Source of the DNA: Bacteroidales bacterium
Lineage (GTDB): Bacteria; Bacteroidota; Bacteroidia; Bacteroidales; Paludibacteraceae
NCBI GenBank assembly: GCA_015061115.1
Contig: SUXE01000008.1
Coordinates: forward strand, 2,098 to 66,097
Reading direction: 5' to 3'
Length of the DNA stretch: 64,000 nt
Below are positions 8,884-17,340 of this stretch, piece by piece. Position numbers and translations under genes: made by a program. How positions within the stretch are numbered: position 1 is the first letter of the stretch; each line of letters opens with the position of its first letter. Under the pieces are notes generated by a model. It worked only from the letters and a program-made list of their open reading frames with translations. It made no database searches and was not told where the DNA came from.

Positions 8884-9552
8884 ATGTTGTTGAGAAAAAT
8901 AATTAAGCATATTGTAGGATATATGAGCCTATTTTCAATCCTTGTGTCTGTTATCTCATGTGATAAAGGAAAAAAAGGAGATGATGAGGCAACTATGTAT
9001 GCGAAAAATTGTATTCCTTTTTATGTTGAACCAGAAACTTTTAAATTGAATAAAAGCAGAAATAATGGTTCTGAGCCAGCTGTCTTTCTTATAATTGACG
9101 GAAATCAGATAGATGAAAAATCAAACAGAGAAAAATACAATCTTTTAGCAAAAAAGTATGGTGATGTTGAGTTCGACAACCAAAGAGCTTTGGAAAGTGA
9201 TGGTGCTATATCTGTTGCAATTGATTCTATTTCAGTGATTTCTGATGCGGATATTGATGACTCTCATCCTAAAGGAACAGAACTTTCAGACATAGTAAAA
9301 CTGAATACTCGTAGTTTTTATCGTTATATTAAAAGTGGTTACAAAGAATCCCAGGATCAATATTCTGATAAAGATAAACTAATATCGGAATATACAAAGG
9401 AAGATTTTACTCTTTTGTTTTATAATAGAGGATTAGTTTTTCATTTTGATGATGCCACTGTAATCAAAGGAACGCATAATTTGACTATTACGGTCTTTTT
9501 TGAAGATGGAAAAAAGATCTCTACATTGCAAACATTAAAGTTTAATCAATAA
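8884..9552 (+). CDS. Lipoprotein paired with C10 protease (copy 1)
   Basis: The 222-residue protein has a signal peptide and a lipobox (VISC), so it is an envelope lipoprotein. It is closely related to the product at 18795: they share long stretches such as DGAISVAIDSISVISD, the HPKGTELSDIVKL segment, SEYTKEDFTLL and a C-terminal strand pattern (NLTIT.FFEDG). The mature part is acidic and looks like a beta-rich adhesion or inhibitor-like domain. It ends 6 bases before a C10 protease gene, and the paralog has the same neighbour. C10 proteases of Bacteroides are known to be encoded beside inhibitors, so a protease-inhibitor or chaperone role is a reasonable inference, not shown. Confidence 0.7.
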   Translation: MLLRKIIKHIVGYMSLFSILVSVISCDKGKKGDDEATMYAKNCIPFYVEPETFKLNKSRNNGSEPAVFLIIDGNQIDEKSNREKYNLLAKKYGDVEFDNQRALESDGAISVAIDSISVISDADIDDSHPKGTELSDIVKLNTRSFYRYIKSGYKESQDQYSDKDKLISEYTKEDFTLLFYNRGLVFHFDDATVIKGTHNLTITVFFEDGKKISTLQTLKFNQ

Positions 9553-9558
9553 AAAACA

Positions 9559-10929
9559 ATGAAAAAGAAAAGTTATTTTGTTATGTTGCTAGCTTTGGCG
9601 TGCTTTACGCAAAGCTGTAAGGACGATGCGGAAGATTTGAACTCTTTTACCGAACCGGTTAAGTCAGCAGCTGCTGAAAACCTTAATTTGAGAGCTCTGT
9701 TCTCAGAAAATCATGTCATTCCTGTAAGTGAGGCGAGTGAAATTGCATTGAATGCACCTGACATGTTCGCTAGCGAATCAACCAGAGCTAATGACCTGAA
9801 TCCAAGAACCATTGAAAGTATAGGTGTTTATGGAAGACCAAAATCTTCTCTTAGATCAGCAAATGTGAGTGAAGATTCTTTGATTTATGTGTTTAATTAT
9901 GCAGACAATCGTGGATTTGCGATTGTTGCCGCAGACGACCGTATCCCTACTCAGATTTTGGCTTATGTCGATGAGGGGTCTCTTGAAAATGAAGTAGATA
10001 ATCCTGCTTTGCAGTACGCTTTGGAGCAGATGCAGAGTTACGTTGAGGCTTCAGTAGACGCATTTGAGGAGTCAAAAGACTCTTTGTTGGCTGTTGCGGA
10101 TGAGTACACTTTTGCAGTAGATGACAAAGCGGCAGAAACACGAGCTATCAATGCGGGAACAACTATTACGACAGTGAATGAAACTACTGTTGGTCCGTTG
10201 ATTAAAGTGACTTGGGGGCAAAGCTATCCTTACAATATGTTTGTTCCTGTAGCTTGCACGGATAATGGATACAATGGAGGTAAAGCTCCTGTAGGTTGTG
10301 TCGCTACAGCTACAGCACAAGTGATGTCTTATTGGAAGTATCCAACAACAATTGACTGGAACACTGTATGTGCAACTAAAGAAGCCACAACATCTAATCA
10401 GCAAATCATAGCAAGTCTAATGTATACAATCGGTAAGATTATAAAAATGGATTATGATTGCGATGGTAGTGGAGCACAGACTTCTGATGCGTATGATATG
10501 TTGGCTGCTCTAGGTTATACCAAATGGGCTTCTAAGACATTTGATGCAACTGATGCATTGACTGCACTTAAAATAAATGTGCCTATTATGGTCAGTGGTT
10601 GTAGAACAAAGAAAACAACAAGCATTTTATGGTGGGATCAAACTTCTTATTCTAATTGTCATGCATGGGTAGTTGATGGTTATAAAGAGGTCCGTTATAA
10701 GATAGAGAATTATCGAGTTGACACATCTACAGGTGAATACAATAGTACGGTCGCTTATACTAATGTATGGTATTTCCATAACAACTGGGGTTGGTCTGGC
10801 AGCGGAAACGGTTACTTTGCTGCAGGTTGCTTTGACCTAACTAATGCATTAAGTTATGACAATGGCATTAAATATAGTGCCGAAAGAAACTATCAGTATA
10901 AAAATAAAATGTTTGTTGTCTTCAGATAA
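9559..10929 (+). CDS. C10 family (streptopain-like) cysteine protease lipoprotein, copy 1
   Basis: The 456-residue pre-pro-protease begins with a signal peptide and lipobox (TQSC, Cys20). A pro-domain follows that contains the Spi-like segment FAIVAADDRIPTQILAYVD (residues 120-138). The mature catalytic domain carries the nucleophile in GKAPVGCVATA (Cys247) and the histidine in NCHAWVVDGY (His368), plus the NNWGWSGSGNGYF segment that supplies the oxyanion/Trp region. All catalytic residues of streptopain and the Bacteroides fragilis Bfp proteases are present. The cell-surface location follows from the lipobox. The gene is directly downstream of its partner lipoprotein, and a long hairpin terminator follows. 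Confidence 0.92.
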   Translation: MKKKSYFVMLLALACFTQSCKDDAEDLNSFTEPVKSAAAENLNLRALFSENHVIPVSEASEIALNAPDMFASESTRANDLNPRTIESIGVYGRPKSSLRSANVSEDSLIYVFNYADNRGFAIVAADDRIPTQILAYVDEGSLENEVDNPALQYALEQMQSYVEASVDAFEESKDSLLAVADEYTFAVDDKAAETRAINAGTTITTVNETTVGPLIKVTWGQSYPYNMFVPVACTDNGYNGGKAPVGCVATATAQVMSYWKYPTTIDWNTVCATKEATTSNQQIIASLMYTIGKIIKMDYDCDGSGAQTSDAYDMLAALGYTKWASKTFDATDALTALKINVPIMVSGCRTKKTTSILWWDQTSYSNCHAWVVDGYKEVRYKIENYRVDTSTGEYNSTVAYTNVWYFHNNWGWSGSGNGYFAAGCFDLTNALSYDNGIKYSAERNYQYKNKMFVVFR

Positions 10930-11021
10930 AAAGTAGATTCTGAAAATAACATACAGGTATATCACAGATTGTTTTGTATGATGTTCGGAAGCGAATAGTG
11001 ATATACTAATCATCAAAGAAA

Positions 11022-11075
11022 AGCCATTTTAGAGGGATATTTTATCAAACAGACTCTAAAATGGCTCTTTTTTTT
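11022..11075 (+). terminator. Terminator after C10 protease 1
   Basis: Thirteen-base arms AGCCATTTTAGAG and CTCTAAAATGGCT pair perfectly around a 19-base loop and are followed by C and a run of about ten T residues. Confidence 0.9.
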
Positions 11076-11114
11076 AATTGTACCTATATCCTTAATTTTT
11101 TCCCGAAAATGAAT

Positions 11115-11122
11115 TATCTTTG
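11115..11122 (+). promoter_or_regulatory. -7 promoter box of surE operon
   Basis: TATCTTTG lies 30 bases upstream of the surE start codon. No clear -33 box. Confidence 0.6.
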
Positions 11123-11151
11123 TCGCTTGGAACCAAAGTCTAAAATTATAT

Positions 11152-11919
11152 ATGATTTTAATTACAAACGACGACGGAATTTATGCCAATGGAATAAAGG
11201 CTCTTACTGAGGTGGCTCGTGAATTCGATCAGGTGATCGTGTTCGCTCCAGATGGTCCACGCTCAGGAATGAGTAACGCTATCTCATGCAATAAACCGTT
11301 GAAATTTGAACATGTCGGTAAGTTGAGCAACGTCTCCCTATACTCTTGCACTGGCACTCCTACTGACTGTGTGAAACTTGCTGTCCAGACTGTTTTCAGA
11401 AATGCTGAGCGTCCGCTTATTCTCTCTGGAATCAACCATGGCTCCAATGCTTCGGTAAACATCATATATTCTGGCACTATGGGAGCTGTGCTTGAAGCCA
11501 ATATTATCGGAATCCCTGCGATAGGTTTTTCAATCAACAATTTGGATGAGAACGCAGACCTTGAATCCGCCAAAGATATAGTTAGGTTTGTGCTTCAGAA
11601 ATACTACGACGGTGAGTATGACAGCTATTATGCCGACACATTCTCCGATGTCCCCGTCTGCCTGAATGTGAATATTCCTGATGGCGACGTGAAGGGAGTG
11701 ATGCTGTGCAATCAGGCGAGAGGCAAGTGGAGCGAGGATTTCGAACTCCGTAAGAATGCCGACGGTGAGGATGAGTATTGGCTTGTCGGTGAATTCCACA
11801 ATCTTGACAAGGACCGTACGGATACGGATCTTTATGCGTTGGAAAACAACTACGTGTCGATCGTTCCCGTCACAACTGATATGACTTTGAGATTTTGTCC
11901 TGAAAGAAAAAAACAATAA
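11152..11919 (+). CDS. surE: 5'/3'-nucleotidase SurE
   Basis: The 255-residue cytoplasmic phosphatase removes phosphate from nucleoside monophosphates. The N-terminal metal-binding motif ITNDDG, the SGMSNAIS segment and the SGINHGSNAS motif with the conserved Asn are present, and length is normal. It begins a plus-strand run surE - small membrane protein - lpxB, an arrangement I recall in Bacteroidales. The spacing to the next gene is 2 bases. Confidence 0.96.
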   Translation: MILITNDDGIYANGIKALTEVAREFDQVIVFAPDGPRSGMSNAISCNKPLKFEHVGKLSNVSLYSCTGTPTDCVKLAVQTVFRNAERPLILSGINHGSNASVNIIYSGTMGAVLEANIIGIPAIGFSINNLDENADLESAKDIVRFVLQKYYDGEYDSYYADTFSDVPVCLNVNIPDGDVKGVMLCNQARGKWSEDFELRKNADGEDEYWLVGEFHNLDKDRTDTDLYALENNYVSIVPVTTDMTLRFCPERKKQ

Positions 11920-11921
11920 CT

Positions 11922-12269
11922 ATGTCAGATTACAATAAATTCTATATTGATGCCAAAGGCAATATCGGCACAAAGAAAAGTGGCGATATTTTTCTACTTG
12001 GTTTTCTGGTCGGCATCATTTTGCCTGCGATTGTTTTGATGGCACTTGTCTACCGTGAGACTCATTACGCATTTTCTGAATTGGTCTCTTATTCTTGGCA
12101 GGTGGCAGGAAACTCACTTTTCTATCCATACATCATCGTCTCTCTGATGCCGAACATGTTTGTGTTCTTCTGGATGTACAAGACTGAAAGATGGAAATTG
12201 GCACGTGGCTTGGTGGTCGCCACATTCATGCTGTTTGGACTCTTTGCCGCGAGAGCGTTTATTGTTTGA
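11922..12269 (+). CDS. Small integral membrane protein between surE and lpxB
   Basis: The 115-residue protein has about three membrane helices (near residues 24-44, 63-80 and 93-113) and a short polar N-terminus. I do not recognise a family. It begins 2 bases after surE and ends 12 bases before lpxB, so the three are co-transcribed. Given lpxB, an envelope role is possible but unsupported. Confidence 0.8.
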   Translation: MSDYNKFYIDAKGNIGTKKSGDIFLLGFLVGIILPAIVLMALVYRETHYAFSELVSYSWQVAGNSLFYPYIIVSLMPNMFVFFWMYKTERWKLARGLVVATFMLFGLFAARAFIV

Positions 12270-12281
12270 TAAATTAGAAAG

Positions 12282-13421
12282 ATGAAATACTTTATCATAG
12301 CAGGTGAGGCATCTGGAGATTTACATGCGTCAGGTCTTCTTAAAGCGTTGAAAAGAAGAGACGTGGAGGCTGAATTCATGGGCCTTGGCGGAGACATGAT
12401 GCATAACGAAGGCTGCACACTGGTGAAGCATTACCGTGATATGGCGTATATGGGTTTCATAGCCGTCATCACTCATCTTGGCAAGATTCTGCAGAACATG
12501 AGGGATTGCAAGGATGCGATTGTCGAGTTCAAACCCGACATTGTGATCTTGGTGGACTACCCAAGTTTCAACCTTCAGATTGCAGAGTTTGTAAAGAAGA
12601 ATCTGCCTGGCACTCCCGTACATTATTATATAGCTCCAAAACTATGGGCATGGAAGGAGTACCGTCTGAAAAACATAAAGAAGTATGTCGACAGGGTCTA
12701 TTCGATACTTCCGTTTGAAGTCGATTGGTTTGGAAAACGTGGGTATACTGTCGATTATGTAGGTAATCCATGTGCCGACGCGGTGTATAACCGTCCCGAC
12801 CAAGATGAGACATTCGACTCGTTTGTCACGTCGCAATATCTTGACAATAAGCCGATCATCGCTCTTTTGGCAGGAAGCCGAGTGCAGGAGATCAAATCAT
12901 CGTTGCCTAAGATGCTGGAAGCCACAAAGAAAATAGATGGATATCAGCTTGTGATTGCAGGAGCACCGTCGATCGACGAGACACTCTACGACAAGATTAT
13001 CGCGGAATCGGGAGCGAATGCTATGGTGGTGCACGACGCGACATACCGTCTGCTCACACAGGCGAAAGCAGCGGTCGTATGTTCCGGCACAGCCACGTTG
13101 GAGACAGCGTTGGTGGGCACTCCGCAGACCGTGGTCTACCATATCGGAGGCGGCAAACTGGTGCATGATATTCTGCGACTTTTCATCCACGTCGACCAAG
13201 TGTCGCTTGTGAATCTGATTGCCGACAGGAAGATGGTGAAGGAGTTGATCATAGAGGATTTCACACCGGAAAAGGTGGAGAAAGAAGTTCGTCGACTGCT
13301 TACAGAAGAGGCTCAGATCCAAATGAAGGCAGATTATGAAGAGCTACGCAAGATTGTCGGTGACGCGGGAGTGGGAGACCGAGCCGCAAAAAAGATAATC
13401 GAGGCGATAGGGAATAAATGA
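12282..13421 (+). CDS. lpxB: Lipid-A-disaccharide synthase
   Basis: The 379-residue peripheral inner-membrane glycosyltransferase joins UDP-2,3-diacylglucosamine and lipid X into the lipid A disaccharide. It has the GT19 N-terminal AGEASGDLHASGLL signature, the GLGGDMM segment, the PVHYYIAPKLWAWKE motif and the nucleotide-binding LAGSRVQEIK motif, with the terminal CSGTATLE segment. Full length and intact. Confidence 0.97.
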   Translation: MKYFIIAGEASGDLHASGLLKALKRRDVEAEFMGLGGDMMHNEGCTLVKHYRDMAYMGFIAVITHLGKILQNMRDCKDAIVEFKPDIVILVDYPSFNLQIAEFVKKNLPGTPVHYYIAPKLWAWKEYRLKNIKKYVDRVYSILPFEVDWFGKRGYTVDYVGNPCADAVYNRPDQDETFDSFVTSQYLDNKPIIALLAGSRVQEIKSSLPKMLEATKKIDGYQLVIAGAPSIDETLYDKIIAESGANAMVVHDATYRLLTQAKAAVVCSGTATLETALVGTPQTVVYHIGGGKLVHDILRLFIHVDQVSLVNLIADRKMVKELIIEDFTPEKVEKEVRRLLTEEAQIQMKADYEELRKIVGDAGVGDRAAKKIIEAIGNK

Positions 13422-13467
13422 TAGAATAGTTAATTACATACGAGTGATAATAAAATAATAAGACAAA

Positions 13468-13638
13468 ATGAGAGCATTTTTGATTGCATTCTGTTTGTTC
13501 AGCTTAGCTTCTTGTGTGATGGAAGAAGAGAACGATTGTGTTTGCACAACGAAGAGTGGAGATCAGTATGAGGAGTATGATGTAGAGGGCAGTTGTTCCT
13601 CATTAAGCACGAACGATGCAACTTGTAAAGTTAAGTAG
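13468..13638 (+). CDS. Small Cys-rich lipoprotein (56 aa)
   Basis: The 56-residue ORF starts MRAFLIAFCLFSLASC, with a lipobox LASC at residue 16, and the mature part has five further cysteines and an acidic middle. It overlaps the start of the downstream MauE/DoxX-thioredoxin gene by 23 bases in another frame, which implies translational coupling. The cysteines and the redox-type neighbour suggest a role in thiol chemistry or metal handling, as inference only. Confidence 0.6.
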   Translation: MRAFLIAFCLFSLASCVMEEENDCVCTTKSGDQYEEYDVEGSCSSLSTNDATCKVK

Positions 13639-14527
13639 ACATATTCCGACGATAGCTGTCGGAGTGTTGTTTGTAGTCTCTGCCATACTCAAAATGTTGG
13701 GTATGGCAGCTTTTGAGATGTATCTGTACGAATTTCAGATAGTCTCGTTTGAGGTTGCTGCTGTGGTTTCACGTTTGATTATTGCGGCGGAGTTGGCGGT
13801 CGGTATCGCTTTGTTGGCAAACATCAAGTGGGCAGACTATGTGGCGGGAGCGATGCTGTTGGTCTTTTCCATCTTCCTGATTATTCAGCTAAAGATGGGC
13901 AACACAAGCAATTGCCATTGTATGGGAGAGATGTTTGATCTGCCACCAGACAAATCACTTTCGAAGAACCTCATGATGATGATGCTTTTGTTTTGGGGAC
14001 ACCGCATGGCAAATTATCTGGAGCAGACCCAAAAGAATTGGATTATCACGGTAGTGGTGATATCACTTGTTTCGCTGGTCACAGTGTTTGCAATCAACCG
14101 TCCGGATTTCATGCGATTGATAAAAGAGAGGGAATACAGTCAGGAGAAGTTGACGGAATTGTTGCAGGATAAATTCCCGTCGGCTTTGGAAGGAGACAAA
14201 GTCGTGTGTGTGTTGAGCACCCATTGCAGAATGTGCAAGATGGCTGCACGCAAGATGGAAGGTATATTCACGCATTATGGATGGCAGGACGACGAGATTC
14301 TCAACGTCTTCAGCCATACACATGAGACATCCAAACCAATAGAAGAAAGGATAGATTCGTTCTTTGTGGAGACGAAGGTGAAACGCAGAAACGTCATCAC
14401 GATGGACCATGATTCCCTGTATGAGGTGGCTCCACGTGTGCCAACCATCTTCCTGCTGAAAGATGGAATCGTGCAGAAGACTCACGGATACAGAAGCATT
14501 TATAGCGGGGATTTTGAGAAGAAATGA
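13616..14527 (+). CDS. MauE/DoxX-like membrane protein with C-terminal thioredoxin-fold domain
   Basis: The 303-residue protein has four membrane helices in the first ~125 residues, with a periplasmic/cytoplasmic NCHCMGEMF segment typical of MauE/DoxX-type redox membrane proteins, and a fifth helix near residues 142-160. The C-terminal ~115 residues look thioredoxin-like: a THCRMCKMAA segment (CxxC with Arg-Met) and a VPTIFLLKDG strand containing the cis-proline-like VPT. It probably passes or receives electrons across the inner membrane for disulfide exchange. A 56-aa Cys-rich lipoprotein overlaps its start. A strong terminator follows directly. Confidence 0.75.
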   Translation: MQLVKLSRHIPTIAVGVLFVVSAILKMLGMAAFEMYLYEFQIVSFEVAAVVSRLIIAAELAVGIALLANIKWADYVAGAMLLVFSIFLIIQLKMGNTSNCHCMGEMFDLPPDKSLSKNLMMMMLLFWGHRMANYLEQTQKNWIITVVVISLVSLVTVFAINRPDFMRLIKEREYSQEKLTELLQDKFPSALEGDKVVCVLSTHCRMCKMAARKMEGIFTHYGWQDDEILNVFSHTHETSKPIEERIDSFFVETKVKRRNVITMDHDSLYEVAPRVPTIFLLKDGIVQKTHGYRSIYSGDFEKK

Positions 14528-14534
14528 GGATTGT

Positions 14535-14567
14535 AGAGACGCACGGTCGTGCGTCTCTAATTTTTTT
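14535..14567 (+). terminator. Terminator after MauE-like gene, made of a palindrome
   Basis: AGAGACGCAC and GTGCGTCTCT form a perfect 10-bp stem with a 4-base loop, followed by AA and a T-run. A degenerate copy of the same palindrome (GAGACGC ... GCGTCTC) sits at 17309-17330, so it is also a dispersed palindromic repeat. Confidence 0.85.
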
Positions 14568-14578
14568 AGATGAAAAAT

Positions 14579-14609
14579 TTTGTGCTGACATTTTATTTGT
14601 CTATATTTG
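14579..14609 (+). promoter_or_regulatory. Consensus promoter of the duplicated-domain secreted protein
   Basis: TTTG (14579-14582), exactly 19 bases, then TATATTTG (14602-14609). This is the cleanest -33/-7 pair seen in the window. Transcription would begin near 14616, excluding a TTG start at 14607 and supporting ATG at 14640. Confidence 0.8.
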
Positions 14610-14639
14610 ATTTGTTATGCAATTAAACCGTTTTTTATT

Positions 14640-17249
14640 ATGAAAAATGATAATGTGAGAAAGAATTACGAGAGCCGAAAATTAGAGAATTCGGCTTCTG
14701 TTATGAAAAAAATGGCAGTTTCTGCTTTGCTCTTTGGAAGTTGTATGAATGCGCAGGCATTGGTGATCTCTGCCGAGAATGAAACTGTTTGCCCAAAAGA
14801 TGCTGTGATTTTGAATTCGTCACAATCATCTGCCTCTTCTGTAACATGGCAGAAGAAAGTTGGTGAATCATGGGTAGATGCAATTCAACTTAAAGTTGGA
14901 GTCCCATTCATTTATGAAATGGACGATCACGATGTGGAATTCCGTGCTGTAGAGAAATCTGAAACAACAATTGTTGAGCTATCGAATGCGGTTAAAATCA
15001 CAAGAGGTTCGGGTTGTGGACCAGAAATCCAATACTCTTCAACTGGAGATCTTATCATGGGTACAGATTTTAATCCGACTGGTAAAAATACAGGCAGATT
15101 GGAGCAAGATGTAGAGCATTTTTTTGATGATTATTCAATTGCTTTTTCTAGTGCAGCATGTTCTTATACTATTGGGAATCTAAAGAGCAGTTTTGGAAAC
15201 TACACTCCAAGTATTGATGATAGTATAAGAAGACTTTCAGGAGAGGTGTATGAAAACTATTTCATGAATCTTACGAATCCAAACTGTACTGTGGCGGAAA
15301 TCCAAATACCTGCAAAGCCAATTGATGGAAATGACTATAGAGGCCAACACTATCGTTTTGTCATGAGAGCATACCTGACACCAACTTGTAGGATCGATGA
15401 CAATGTGTCTTTGAAATTAAGGACGGGGCAAGGAACTGTGACTGACGACAAAATGGATGTTGAATTGTATGATGATGTGACGGGAACTCTTTTAGGAAGC
15501 ATGTATGATTTGCAATCAACAGATGGTATAAATAGAATTACTTTAAGAGATTTGGTTGATGTCCGCGACATTCCGATGTCAGGTGATGAATATCACACCA
15601 TGCGTTTTGAGGTGACATACTATGGATACCTGCCTAATTTAAATAATGGATTGCTTTACTATTTATTCACACCTGATTTTTCTCAGATGGATTGTATGAA
15701 TGTCTCAATTGATTATATTTCATTGGAGACGGAAAGAGTTAGTCTATCTTCGAAAGTCGCTTTGGAAGGAGAATCTGTAACTGCCGCTGTGACTGGTTTT
15801 CCTAAGAATGCCATATATAAGTGGTATAAAAAGACAGGAGAAGATTGGATAGATTTATTAGAGACATCTGGAAAAGGAGATGAATATCGTACTGTGAATC
15901 TTCTAGCTGATTACGGAAAAACGGAATATAAAGTTGAGGTAGACAAAGGAGATGGATCAGAGACAGTGACTAAGGAGTTTACTGTGTTCGGAAAGACACC
16001 AATAGATACTATTGTGCCTGGTGATACGACTATGCCTGGAGATACGACTATGCCTGGAGATACGACGGAAATAGTCATGTTAGAATCTCACTACTCTTCA
16101 ACTGGAGATCTTATCATGGGTACAGATTTTAATCCGACTGGTAAAAATACAGGCAGATTGGAGCAAGATGTAGAGCATTTTTTTGATGATTATTCAATTG
16201 CTTTTTCTAGTGCAGCATGTTCTTATACTATTGGGAATCTAAAGAGCAGTTTTGGAAACTACACTCCAAGTATTGATGATAGTATAAGAAGACTTTCAGG
16301 AGAGGTGTATGAAAACTATTTCATGAATCTTACGAATCCAAACTGTACTGTGGCGGAAATCCAAATACCTGCAAAGCCAATTGATGGAAATGACTATAGA
16401 GGCCAACATTATCGTTTTGTAATGAGAGCATACCTAACACCAACTTGTAGGGTTGATGGCAATATGTCTTTGAATTTAAGGACAGGACATGGAACGATGA
16501 CTAACGACCAAGTGGATGTTGAATTGTATGATGATGTGACAGGAACTCTTTTCGGAAGCATATATGATTTGCAATCAGCAAATGGTGTAAATAGAATTAA
16601 TTTCAGAGATTTGATGGATGTCCGGAGCATTCCGATGTCAGGAGATGAATATCACACTATGCGTTTAGAGATAACATTCTATGGATACCTGCCTGATATA
16701 AATAATGGTTTGGTTTACTATACATTCACACCTGAATTTACTCAGATGGATTGTATGAATGTCTCAATTGATTATATTTCAATGGAGACGGAAAATGTTA
16801 GTTTTTCTTCGAAGGATGCTGTGGAAGGAGAATCTGTATATGCCACTGCGACAGGATTCCCTAAGAATGCCATATATAAGTGGTATAAAAAGACAGGAGA
16901 AGATTGGATAAATTTATTAGAGACATCTGGAAAAGGAGATGAATACCGTACAGCAAATCTTCAAGTGGATTACGGAAAAACGGAATATAAGGTTGAGGTC
17001 GACAAAGGAGATGGATCGTCTGTTATCAAGGAGTTCATTGTTGTTGGAGCTGCTCCAAAAGATACTATTTTGCCTGGTGATACGACAGGAGTAATCATGA
17101 TTGAGTCTCCAAATGAGGAGCCTATTGTTGATGTATGTACAATAGAAGGTTTTGTGTTGAAGACAAATGTAAAACTATCTGAAGCTTTGGTAGATCTAAA
17201 AAGAGGCGTCTATATAATAGGTGGAAAGAAGTATTATATTTCTAAGTAA
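14640..17249 (+). CDS. Large secreted protein with two duplicated domains and T9SS-like tail
   Basis: From ATG 14640 the protein has 869 residues. A second in-frame ATG at 14703 gives a textbook signal peptide (MKKMAVSALLFGSCMNAQA), so either start is possible and the longer one adds a charged leader. The order is: a short Ig-like region, domain A (about 330 residues), a linker of PGDTTM repeats, domain A again, a second PGDTT linker and a short C-terminal element (RGVYIIGGKKYYI) resembling the end of a T9SS type A sorting domain. Each domain A contains a YNLxSSFGNY-like galactose-binding-type part and an Ig-like part (AIYKWYKKTGEDW). No enzyme motif was recognised. The first ~317 bases of the duplicated DNA are identical between copies. 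Probably a surface or extracellular protein. Confidence 0.75.
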   Translation: MKNDNVRKNYESRKLENSASVMKKMAVSALLFGSCMNAQALVISAENETVCPKDAVILNSSQSSASSVTWQKKVGESWVDAIQLKVGVPFIYEMDDHDVEFRAVEKSETTIVELSNAVKITRGSGCGPEIQYSSTGDLIMGTDFNPTGKNTGRLEQDVEHFFDDYSIAFSSAACSYTIGNLKSSFGNYTPSIDDSIRRLSGEVYENYFMNLTNPNCTVAEIQIPAKPIDGNDYRGQHYRFVMRAYLTPTCRIDDNVSLKLRTGQGTVTDDKMDVELYDDVTGTLLGSMYDLQSTDGINRITLRDLVDVRDIPMSGDEYHTMRFEVTYYGYLPNLNNGLLYYLFTPDFSQMDCMNVSIDYISLETERVSLSSKVALEGESVTAAVTGFPKNAIYKWYKKTGEDWIDLLETSGKGDEYRTVNLLADYGKTEYKVEVDKGDGSETVTKEFTVFGKTPIDTIVPGDTTMPGDTTMPGDTTEIVMLESHYSSTGDLIMGTDFNPTGKNTGRLEQDVEHFFDDYSIAFSSAACSYTIGNLKSSFGNYTPSIDDSIRRLSGEVYENYFMNLTNPNCTVAEIQIPAKPIDGNDYRGQHYRFVMRAYLTPTCRVDGNMSLNLRTGHGTMTNDQVDVELYDDVTGTLFGSIYDLQSANGVNRINFRDLMDVRSIPMSGDEYHTMRLEITFYGYLPDINNGLVYYTFTPEFTQMDCMNVSIDYISMETENVSFSSKDAVEGESVYATATGFPKNAIYKWYKKTGEDWINLLETSGKGDEYRTANLQVDYGKTEYKVEVDKGDGSSVIKEFIVVGAAPKDTILPGDTTGVIMIESPNEEPIVDVCTIEGFVLKTNVKLSEALVDLKRGVYIIGGKKYYISK
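15033..15975 (+). repeat. Internal domain repeat, copy 1
   Basis: This copy matches 16092-17030 with an offset of 1059 bases. Bases 15033-15349 are identical to copy 2 at every position, including synonymous sites, while the remainder is clearly diverged (scattered substitutions). Confidence 0.9.
16092..17034 (+). repeat. Internal domain repeat, copy 2
   Basis: Second copy of the domain at 15033. The copies are separated by a linker with three near-identical 18-base PGDTTM-coding units (about 16015-16075). Confidence 0.9.
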
Positions 17250-17269
17250 ACATATTGACAAAAACAATA

Positions 17270-17303
17270 AAAGGCTGTTGCATCGCAACAGCCTTTTATT
17301 TTT
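17270..17303 (+). terminator. Terminator of the duplicated-domain gene
   Basis: AAAGGCTGTTGC and GCAACAGCCTTT pair perfectly around a 3-base loop, followed by TATTTTT. Confidence 0.9.
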
Positions 17304-17308
17304 GGGTA

Positions 17309-17330
17309 GAGACGCACGGTCGAGCGTCTC
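17309..17330. repeat. Palindromic element (GAGACGC / GCGTCTC)
   Basis: A 7-bp stem with an 8-base loop, nearly the same sequence as the stem at 14535-14558. It lies between two convergent genes. Confidence 0.6.
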
Positions 17331-17340
17331 AATTACATAT

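Noticed and set aside
14607-14639. TTG start for the large secreted protein
   Set aside because: It overlaps the -7 box of a perfect-spacing promoter; ATG at 14640 or 14703 is better.
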